A DNA stretch of 13,406 nucleotides from Bacteroidetes bacterium CG2_30_32_10 (GTDB lineage: Bacteria > Bacteroidota > Bacteroidia > Bacteroidales > CG2-30-32-10): positions 1 through 13,406 of the forward strand of contig MNXO01000045.1 in assembly GCA_001872995.1 (NCBI GenBank), written 5' to 3'. Below are positions 6,269 to 13,406 of the stretch, one piece after another. The position numbers and the translations under genes are program-made. A model generated the notes under the pieces. The model ran no database searches. It had not been told where the DNA came from and saw only the letters and a list, made by a program, of their open reading frames with translations. The stretch's first letter is position 1; each line of letters starts with the position of its first letter.

Positions 6269-7918
6269 ATGCTTCGAAATATTGTTTTATTCCTTGTTTT
6301 AATTGTTATGTTTTCTTGTGGTGGAAGAAATCAAAGCAACAGCAATAAAACAGTGTTTAAGTATAATGAAGCTGCGGGTATAACCTCGCTTGACCCAGCT
6401 TTTGCAAAAGATCAATCAACCATTTGGGCGGCAAATCAACTATTTAATGGTTTGGTTCAATTGGATGAACAATTAAAAGTGAAACCTTGTATTGCAAAAA
6501 GATGGGAAATATCAACGGATGGGTTATACTATACATTTTTTCTTAGAAATGATGTTTGTTTTCACAATCATCCATTGTTTTTAAATAACAAAGGGCGAAA
6601 AGTGGTGGCGTCTGACTTTGTTTATAGCTTTTTGAGATTGATTGATCCTAAAATTGCTTCACCAGGAGCTTGGGTTTTCAATAATGTTAATAAAAGCATT
6701 ACAGAAAAATCCTTTAATTTCAAAGCTTTAAACGATACGACTTTAATTATTTGTTTGAGTAAACCTTTTCCTCCTTTTCTAAGTTTGTTATCAATGCCTT
6801 ATTGTGCTGTAGTTCCAAAAGAAATTGTAAGTTTTTATGGTAATGATTTTAGAAGAAACCCTATTGGTACTGGTCCTTTTCAATTCAAATTATGGAAAGA
6901 AGGAGTGAAATTAGTATTGGTGAGAAATCCAAATTATTTTGAAAAAGAAGGAACGCTACAATTGCCATATTTAGATGCCGTTGCTGTAACTTTTATTGCA
7001 GATAAACAATCGGCATTTCTTGAGTTTGTGAAAGGGAATCTTGATTTCATTTCTGGTATAGACCCCAGTTATAAAGACGAACTGCTAACCAAAAAAGGAG
7101 AATTAAATCCAAAATATATTGGTAAATTTAAAATGCAAAGTCAAGCGTATTTAAATACCGAATATCTTGGTTTTTTGGTGGATGAAAAGAAAACAGAGAA
7201 TAGTCCACTTAGACTAAAGGCGATAAGACAAGCCATCAACTATGGCTTCGATAGAGAAAAAATGATTAAATATTTGCGTAATAATATTGGTACGCCAGGC
7301 ATTTATGGTTTTATACCCAAAGGGATGCCAGCGTTTGATTCAACTTCTAATATAGGTTACAACTACAATCCAATCAAAGCAAAACAATTGCTTGCCGATG
7401 CTGGTTATCCCAATGGAATTGGGTTACCCGAAATAATATTAAGCACCACCTCTGCGTATCTCGATTTATGTAAGTATTTGCAACATCAATTAGAAGAAAT
7501 TAATATTAAAATTAGTATAGACGTTAATCCACCAGCAACATTAAGAGAGATGGTTGCTCAATCTAAAATTAATTTTTTCAGAGGTTCTTGGATTGCCGAT
7601 TATCCCGATGCCGAAAATTACCTTTCGTTGTTTTACAGTGATAATTTTGCACCCAAAGGTCCCAATTATACGCATTTTTCAAACAAAGCTTTTGATGATT
7701 TATTTGTGAAAGCCCAAACAGAGGTTAATGACTCTATACGTTATGTTTATTATCAGCAGATGGATAAATTGTTGATGGACGAATCGCCTGTGGTTATTTT
7801 ATATTATGACCAAGTGTTGCGTTTCTATCAGAACAATATTGTTGGGTTAGGGAGCAATCCTATGAATTTGTTAACATTAAAAAAGGTTAAAAAAATTAAT
7901 TATACTTTTCACTATTGA
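6269..7918 (+). CDS. Extracellular solute-binding protein family 5 (peptide-binding lipoprotein)
   Basis: This 549-residue protein of the OppA/DppA type has a lipoprotein signal with C17 (V-M-F-S-C), followed by GGRN. Family features are a near-N-terminal SLDPAFAKDQ (40-49), a signature region at 76-99 (AKRWEISTDGLYYTF onward), NPIGTGPF (197-204) followed by VRNPNYF, and WIADYPDAENYL (441-452). Length is normal for the family and the gene looks intact. Members bind short peptides or related ligands and normally deliver them to an ABC importer. Here no permease or ATPase gene lies in the window. The next gene, 16 bp downstream with no terminator between, is a large sensor kinase, so a receptor role is plausible. 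The ligand cannot be told from sequence. Confidence 0.93.
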   Translation: MLRNIVLFLVLIVMFSCGGRNQSNSNKTVFKYNEAAGITSLDPAFAKDQSTIWAANQLFNGLVQLDEQLKVKPCIAKRWEISTDGLYYTFFLRNDVCFHNHPLFLNNKGRKVVASDFVYSFLRLIDPKIASPGAWVFNNVNKSITEKSFNFKALNDTTLIICLSKPFPPFLSLLSMPYCAVVPKEIVSFYGNDFRRNPIGTGPFQFKLWKEGVKLVLVRNPNYFEKEGTLQLPYLDAVAVTFIADKQSAFLEFVKGNLDFISGIDPSYKDELLTKKGELNPKYIGKFKMQSQAYLNTEYLGFLVDEKKTENSPLRLKAIRQAINYGFDREKMIKYLRNNIGTPGIYGFIPKGMPAFDSTSNIGYNYNPIKAKQLLADAGYPNGIGLPEIILSTTSAYLDLCKYLQHQLEEINIKISIDVNPPATLREMVAQSKINFFRGSWIADYPDAENYLSLFYSDNFAPKGPNYTHFSNKAFDDLFVKAQTEVNDSIRYVYYQQMDKLLMDESPVVILYYDQVLRFYQNNIVGLGSNPMNLLTLKKVKKINYTFHY

Positions 7919-7934
7919 AAATAAAAACATTTTA

Positions 7935-10900
7935 ATGAGGAAAATTAGGATAAATAAGTTATTTCCTGTTGTTTCGGAAGAGCTAAAAAAAGAATTTAGG
8001 AAAGAAATATTGTATTCAAATATATGGAAATCAAGATTATTTGGGATAATACTTATTTTTATTCACTTAATTTTTTTAACCATCGATTACTTTAATTATA
8101 AAAATGAATTATGGAATAAAGTACCAGGCTATAAATACTTATTTATAATGCACTTAGTTCTTGTTTCAACCTTATGTATTTATTTAATTATTACAAAATC
8201 AGCTACTCGCAAAATTCAAACAAACAAAATATTTGCAAAACATTATGTGTTTGAATATGGATATATTCTTTTTATATTGTTTTGGTGTTCAGTAGTTTCA
8301 ATTGTAGATCAATATATACATCAAGAAATCACCGTATTTATTCTTGGATGCATTATTGTTGCCGTAATTTTTATTCAAAACTTGCGTCAAAGTCTTATTA
8401 ATTATTTGTCATGCTATTTGTTGTTTTCTGTAGGAATGTATTTTTTTCAGACAGACCCTCATAAATTCCAAGGATTTATTATTAATTCAGCAAGCCTATT
8501 AATTTTGTCATTAATAATATCTAGGATTTTTTATAACTATTCAGTCAGGCAATTTATTAATAAAAAAAAATTGGAAGATGCCATTCACGAAAAAGAAAAC
8601 AATGAATATAACTTACAATTAATAAACATTAATCTCGATAGAGTTATAAAAGAAAGAACCAAAGCTCTTTCTGATACGAATGCCAAGCTTTTTAATGAAA
8701 TTACCAAAAGACTTCAAATAGAAGAAGCACTAAAAGCCAATGAAAATAAGTATCGTCTATTAACTGAGTTGTCGAAAGACTTAATATGGACGATGGATTT
8801 AAATATGAAATATACTTTCATCAGTCCATCTGTTAAAAAACTAAGAGGTTTCATGCCCGAAGAATTTTTGGCACTGCCATTAGATAAAATATTTCTACCA
8901 GAATCTTTGGAAAGGGCAAAAAAAGTATTTGCTTTTGAGGTACAAAAGGCATTACGTGAAGGAATAAGTGATAAAGAGTTTTCATATATTATTGAATTGC
9001 AGCATTACAATAAAGATGGTTCTATTTCGTGGGGTGAAGTGAATACATCTGCCATTTGTGATGAAGAAGGAAAGCTTGTGGGTATTCATGGTATTACCCG
9101 TGATATAACCGACCGAAAGAAAACAGAAGAAGCCCTTAGAAATAGTGAAGAGAAATATCGATTAATAACTGATAATATTAATGACTTGGTGTGGTGTATG
9201 GATTTAAATTTGAATTCAACCTTTACCAGTCCTTCTATTGTGAAAGTCTTAGGAATTACGCTTGAAGAAAGAAAGGATATTTTAACATCTGATATCCTTA
9301 CTCCCGATTCCTATCAGAATGTTGTAAAAGTTTTATCTGAAACCATTGGTAAAATTAAGCGTGGAGAAATTAAAGACAAGAACTACAACGTAAAAATGGA
9401 ATTGGAACAAGTTAAAAAGGATGGAACTGTATTTTGGGCAGAGACGGTGGTGAGTGCTTTGTATGATAAAAACGATAATGTAATTGGAATACAAGGGGTG
9501 ACAAGAGATATTAATACCAGAGTAATTGCTGAAAAAACGTTAAAAGAAAGTGAAGAAAATTTTAGGATTTTGTTTGAAAATTCTCCACTTGGAATATTGG
9601 TATGCAGCTCGAAAGGAGAAATTTTAAGAATTAATCCAACCCTTATTAAAATGCTTGGTTCTCCTTCGGCGGAGGCTACAAAGAAAATTAATCTGTTAAC
9701 ATTTAAGCCACTTGTTGATGCAGGTTTGTCTGAATTGCTCTCCGAAGCCATCTTTACAAACAATGAAATTGTAGCAGAAAGAAAATATATTTCTAAATGG
9801 GAGAAAGAACTATTTATTTTAACTCACATAAAACCAATCAATGACGTTAATGGACATTTATTGAATATACAAGTTATTGTACAAGACATAACAGAGCGTA
9901 AGACTATTGAACAAGCCTTGCGTAATAGTGAAGAAATGTACAGATTGGTGGTAGAAACCGCAAACGATGTTATTTATACGGTGTCTTTAGACAGCACTCT
10001 CACTACAGTTAATAGCGCCTTTCAAAAAAACACAGGATGGACTCCCAAAGAAGTTATTGGGAAATCATCATTGTTTTTTATGCATCCCGAAGATGTGGAT
10101 AGGTCAAGAAAAAATCATTTTGAGTTTTTGAAAAACCCATTGTCTGAAACAACTGAATTTAGGTTTTTACATAAAAATGGCAATTATCTGAATGTAGAAT
10201 TTTCAACAGCACCTTTGTTTAAGGATGGAAAGTTGATTGGCAGGTTTGGCATTGGAAGAAATATTACGGAACGAAAACTTGCTGAAGATGCATTAAGAGA
10301 AAGTGAAGAAAAATACAGAAACTTAATTGAAAATCAAGGCGAAGGTGTTGGTATAGTAAATACAAATGAAGAATTTATTTTTGCTAATCCTGCTGCCGAT
10401 GAAATTTATGGTGTTGCAAAAGGAGCGTTAGTTGGCAGAAACCTCAAAGAATTTGTAGAACCTAAACAATACTTATTTATACAACAACAAACCAACTTAA
10501 GAAAAAATGGATTAAAAAGTTCTTACGAAATAACTATTACCAGACCCAATAAAGAGCAAAGAAATTTATTGCTTACGGCAACTCCTTTTTACGAAAAGGG
10601 TGATGAAGTGATGAGCATTTTTGGAATATTCAGAGACATTACTTCTCGAAAAATGGCAGAAGAAGCTTTACGCAAAAGCGAGGAAAAATATCGTGTAATA
10701 TTTGAAAATGCTAAAGAAGGTATTTTCCAATCTACTATGGAAGGCAGGTTTATTACCGTAAATCCTTCGATGGCAAAAATGTATGGATATTCTACTCCCG
10801 ATGAATTAATAACTGCTTGTACTGATATAGCAAGCCAAACATACGTTAAACCTGAGTTGCGACAAGAGTTTATTAAAATTATGAAAGAAGTAGGTTATGT

Positions 10901-12218
10901 TAAAGGGTTTGAATATGAGGTTTATAAAAAAGACAGAAGTAGAATGTGGATTTATGAAGATGCCAATGCTGTTAAAGATAAAAAGGGAAATATTCTTTAT
11001 TTTGACGGCTTTTTAGTAGATATTTCTGGCAGAAAAAAGGAGGAAGAGGCAAAAAAGAAACAATATGATTTTATTGAATTATCCAGTCAAATCTCTTCCG
11101 AATTTATAAAACTAGACACCTCAGAAATCAATGACTCTATTGTTAAAGCATTAGAAATTGTAGTTAATTATACGCAAATAAGCAGAGGTTACGTCTATCT
11201 TTTTACTGATAATAAAGAAAAATTAAAACATACGTGTGAATGGAACAATAAAGGTTCAATTGCTATAAAGAAAAAGCTCAATTGTATTGATATGCTTTAT
11301 GCTAATAATTCTGTTTCTTTTTTAAATGAAATAGGAGAAGCTTGTTTTATAAATGAAGAATCAGAAAAGAGTAAAGGTTCCTTTAATGAGTTGATGATAT
11401 CAACAGGAGCTTTGTCTTATATACTTTTACCACTATTTATTAGCAATAAACTTATTGGCTATATTGGGTTTGATTCCACAGTAAAAAAAATTAAATGGAC
11501 TCCAGAAATTACCAATGCTTTTAACTTAACTGGTCAATTGATTACGCACGCCCTTGTGAGAAAACAAAAAGATGAACAAATTAAAGCATCTCTTAATGAA
11601 AAAGAAATTTTATTAAAAGAAATCCATCATCGGGTAAAAAACAACATGCAGGTGATTATTAGTCTTTTAAATCTTCAAGCGAATACTATTAATAACATTG
11701 AGATTAAAGATATATTTGAAGAGAGCCAAGATAGGATTAAAGCAATGGCAATTATTCACGAAAAGCTCTATCAGTCGAAGAATTTTAGCGAAATTGATTT
11801 TGCAGGATATATTAAAAACCTTACCGATTATCTATTACATTCCTATAACATTACAGGCAAAAATGTGATCATTGAAACCGATGCAGATAGCATTCCCGTT
11901 GAAATTGATATGGCTGTTCCTTTAGGTTTAATAATAAATGAATTGGTTACCAATGCTTTTAAATATGCATTTAAAAAGAATGCACAAGGCAAAATTTTTG
12001 TAGGGCTTCATTTGAATAAAAAAGAAGAACTTGTTCTTGAGGTTTCTGACAATGGATGTGGTTTACCTGATAACATAGATTACCAGAACACCTCTTCGCT
12101 TGGGTTGCAACTCGTTTGTTCGCTCACTCAACAAATTGAAGGTGTGATAGAATTAAACAAGGAGAATGGAACCACTTTCAAAATAACATTTCCTTATAAG
12201 AAAAATATAAAAAACTAA
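7935..12218 (+). CDS. Membrane hybrid-input sensor histidine kinase: 6 TM, 6 PAS, GAF, HisKA_2
   Basis: This 1427-residue kinase starts with about six hydrophobic segments (roughly 34-53, 68-87, 108-128, 132-147, 154-171, 180-200), then a coiled coil (about 208-270). Six PAS/PAC units follow (about 271-396, 406-530, 541-656, 667-782, 792-907, 917-1034), joined by near-identical linkers of the form EALR-SEEKYR. A GAF-like domain covers about 1045-1208. The kinase core is of the HisKA_2 type: EIHHRVKNNMQVI with predicted phosphoacceptor H1232, N-box NELVTNAFKYAF (1335-1346), G1 DNGCGLPD (1372-1379) and G2 SLGLQLV (1388-1394). All key residues are present and there is no receiver domain. It sits 16 bp after the peptide-binding gene and 14 bp before a pseudo-receiver gene, so the three probably form one operon. 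No large periplasmic domain is evident, so any signal from the binding protein would have to reach the membrane segments. PAS ligands are unknown. Confidence 0.95.
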   Translation: MRKIRINKLFPVVSEELKKEFRKEILYSNIWKSRLFGIILIFIHLIFLTIDYFNYKNELWNKVPGYKYLFIMHLVLVSTLCIYLIITKSATRKIQTNKIFAKHYVFEYGYILFILFWCSVVSIVDQYIHQEITVFILGCIIVAVIFIQNLRQSLINYLSCYLLFSVGMYFFQTDPHKFQGFIINSASLLILSLIISRIFYNYSVRQFINKKKLEDAIHEKENNEYNLQLININLDRVIKERTKALSDTNAKLFNEITKRLQIEEALKANENKYRLLTELSKDLIWTMDLNMKYTFISPSVKKLRGFMPEEFLALPLDKIFLPESLERAKKVFAFEVQKALREGISDKEFSYIIELQHYNKDGSISWGEVNTSAICDEEGKLVGIHGITRDITDRKKTEEALRNSEEKYRLITDNINDLVWCMDLNLNSTFTSPSIVKVLGITLEERKDILTSDILTPDSYQNVVKVLSETIGKIKRGEIKDKNYNVKMELEQVKKDGTVFWAETVVSALYDKNDNVIGIQGVTRDINTRVIAEKTLKESEENFRILFENSPLGILVCSSKGEILRINPTLIKMLGSPSAEATKKINLLTFKPLVDAGLSELLSEAIFTNNEIVAERKYISKWEKELFILTHIKPINDVNGHLLNIQVIVQDITERKTIEQALRNSEEMYRLVVETANDVIYTVSLDSTLTTVNSAFQKNTGWTPKEVIGKSSLFFMHPEDVDRSRKNHFEFLKNPLSETTEFRFLHKNGNYLNVEFSTAPLFKDGKLIGRFGIGRNITERKLAEDALRESEEKYRNLIENQGEGVGIVNTNEEFIFANPAADEIYGVAKGALVGRNLKEFVEPKQYLFIQQQTNLRKNGLKSSYEITITRPNKEQRNLLLTATPFYEKGDEVMSIFGIFRDITSRKMAEEALRKSEEKYRVIFENAKEGIFQSTMEGRFITVNPSMAKMYGYSTPDELITACTDIASQTYVKPELRQEFIKIMKEVGYVKGFEYEVYKKDRSRMWIYEDANAVKDKKGNILYFDGFLVDISGRKKEEEAKKKQYDFIELSSQISSEFIKLDTSEINDSIVKALEIVVNYTQISRGYVYLFTDNKEKLKHTCEWNNKGSIAIKKKLNCIDMLYANNSVSFLNEIGEACFINEESEKSKGSFNELMISTGALSYILLPLFISNKLIGYIGFDSTVKKIKWTPEITNAFNLTGQLITHALVRKQKDEQIKASLNEKEILLKEIHHRVKNNMQVIISLLNLQANTINNIEIKDIFEESQDRIKAMAIIHEKLYQSKNFSEIDFAGYIKNLTDYLLHSYNITGKNVIIETDADSIPVEIDMAVPLGLIINELVTNAFKYAFKKNAQGKIFVGLHLNKKEELVLEVSDNGCGLPDNIDYQNTSSLGLQLVCSLTQQIEGVIELNKENGTTFKITFPYKKNIKN

Positions 12219-12232
12219 TTATAATTAATAAA

Positions 12233-13406
12233 ATGCCTAAAAGATTATTTGCCATAATTGATGACAGTAAACAAGATACAGTAAAATTGCAGAATTATCT
12301 AAGTTTACTCAATTACGATTCCTTTGTTTTTTTTAACAATTTTGAAAACATTGATAAAGAAAACACAAAACGACCTTTTGAAATTATTTTTGTAAGTAGC
12401 ATAAAATACGAAGAGAGTGAAATATTGAAGAACATTAAAAAGAAATATGCTATACCGATTGTTATAATTCATAAAGACATAAAAGAAATTATTGCAAATA
12501 ATATTATACCTGATTTTCCGATTGATTATGTTTCGGCAAATTATAATTTGCACGAATTACAATTGGTTATTGAAAAGGTATTGCAAAGAAGTAAAGATTA
12601 TTACGTTTCTTCTGAAGAGAAAAACCTTAATAGCAATCTTGTTGAAGATAGGTATAGCTATATATATGAAAATACTGGACTTGGAATTTTTCAATCCACT
12701 CTTAAGGGAAAGTTCATCGCTGTAAACAAAGCTCTTGCTAAAATGCTTGGATATACTTCTCCCAAGGAACTTACAGATTCTGTTGATAACATATCGTCCC
12801 AAATTTATGCGGTTCCTAATGAAAGAAAAACGATTATCCAAACGCTTCAACTTAAAAAGAATATTTATAACCATAAAATAAAATGCAGAAGAAAAGACGG
12901 AATAATAATTATGCTCAAAGTTCATCTCCGTTTGATGAACAGTAGTGTTGGCAAAAAACAATATATAGAAGGGATTGCAGAAGATTACACCTTTCATAAT
13001 CGGGCAAAAGACGCCTTAAAAGACAATATTTTGCAATTAAAAGAATCGCATAAACTATTACGCTTGGCTAGTTTTCAGAAAAATTGTTTACTTAATAAAT
13101 ATTCATTGTCCGAAAACCTATTTGAGATACTCGACATTACAGATAAAACACAACAAAAAGAATTTACAGAAGAAACACTTTTTAATATTGCATATCCTGA
13201 AGATAGAGATTCTTTGATTCAAATTTGGACCTCTGCCATAGCCCAAAAAATAACAGGATTTAAAACTACATTTAGAATTATTGGTAATAGCGGAAAAACT
13301 ATTCATATAAATCTTGATAGTATTATGCAATATAATAATAAGTTTGAAGCTATCAATCAATATATTGCAATACAAGACGTAAGTGAACAAAAAATCGCAG
13401 AAGAAC
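12233..13406 (+). CDS. Degenerate receiver plus PAS protein, 3' end cut by window edge
   Basis: The frame is open from ATG 12233 to the window end (391 codons, no stop), 14 bp after the kinase gene, with no Shine-Dalgarno sequence. Residues 4-120 look like a receiver fold: LFAIIDDS holds the acidic pair D10 and D11, then the strands FEIIFVSS, IPIVIIH and DYVSANYNLHEL. However, the phosphoacceptor Asp is Ser (about S55), the Thr/Ser is His (H80) and the conserved Lys is Ala (A102), so it is probably not phosphorylated in the usual way. A PAS domain follows (about 137-257), closely like the sixth PAS of the kinase (both have GIFQST and then NxxxAKMxGY). After a helical linker (258-280) comes a second, divergent PAS (about 285-390) ending at a PAC-type DVSEQKIAEE. 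The missing C-terminus could be a kinase or another output domain. Apparent small frames in other registers here are shadows of this gene. Confidence 0.88.
   Translation, partial: MPKRLFAIIDDSKQDTVKLQNYLSLLNYDSFVFFNNFENIDKENTKRPFEIIFVSSIKYEESEILKNIKKKYAIPIVIIHKDIKEIIANNIIPDFPIDYVSANYNLHELQLVIEKVLQRSKDYYVSSEEKNLNSNLVEDRYSYIYENTGLGIFQSTLKGKFIAVNKALAKMLGYTSPKELTDSVDNISSQIYAVPNERKTIIQTLQLKKNIYNHKIKCRRKDGIIIMLKVHLRLMNSSVGKKQYIEGIAEDYTFHNRAKDALKDNILQLKESHKLLRLASFQKNCLLNKYSLSENLFEILDITDKTQQKEFTEETLFNIAYPEDRDSLIQIWTSAIAQKITGFKTTFRIIGNSGKTIHINLDSIMQYNNKFEAINQYIAIQDVSEQKIAEE

Noticed and set aside
7919..7934. Possible separate promoter or terminator between the binding-protein and kinase genes
   Set aside because: The gap is only 16 bp and contains neither a hairpin nor a TAnnTTTG box, so co-transcription is the simpler reading.
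9383..9763. 126-codon minus-strand frame inside the kinase gene
   Set aside because: It is antisense to PAS domains with clear coding signal on the plus strand, and its product has no recognisable features.
12557..12997. 146-codon minus-strand frame near the right end
   Set aside because: It is antisense to the pseudo-receiver/PAS gene, whose plus-strand frame carries conserved PAS motifs.

Overview
The window is AT-rich DNA, very probably from a member of the Bacteroidota. The reasons are AT-rich leaders mostly without Shine-Dalgarno sequences, promoter candidates of the TAnnTTTG type with an upstream TTG or TTTG 19 nt away, a run of short-signal lipoproteins, and a PAS-rich histidine kinase of the kind common in that phylum. 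The genus cannot be resolved from the sequence alone. No RNA gene, insertion sequence or CRISPR array was seen.

Layout. At 1-1930 there is a promoter, a lipoprotein with an OmpA-like motif and TPRs, and a strong terminator. From 1931 to 2536 there is about 600 bp without a convincing gene but with several inverted repeats; it ends in a bidirectional 14-bp hairpin terminator. At 2596-5235, on the minus strand, a two-gene operon encodes a pentapeptide-repeat lipoprotein and then a papain-family (C1) cysteine protease lipoprotein with a CARDB-like C-terminal domain. At 5324-6181, also minus, lies an unrecognised helical lipoprotein. From 6269 to the end, on the plus strand, a tight run of three genes encodes a family 5 (OppA/DppA-type) peptide-binding lipoprotein, a 1427-residue membrane histidine kinase (6 TM, 6 PAS, GAF, HisKA_2, HATPase), and the start of a protein with a degenerate receiver domain followed by PAS domains, cut by the window edge. 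This last gene is open from 12233 to 13406 with no stop.

How it may work together. The first five genes all encode lipoproteins. Only the protease has an acidic stretch just after the lipid-modified cysteine (C-K-E-E-D), which resembles the Bacteroidota lipoprotein export signal, so it is the one predicted to face outward. The peptide-binding protein has no transporter genes beside it and is instead 16 bp from a sensor kinase. One testable model is that it works as a ligand receptor for the kinase rather than, or as well as, for an ABC importer. The pseudo-receiver protein 14 bp downstream would belong to the same pathway. Linking the surface protease to peptide sensing is speculative and rests only on neighbourhood.
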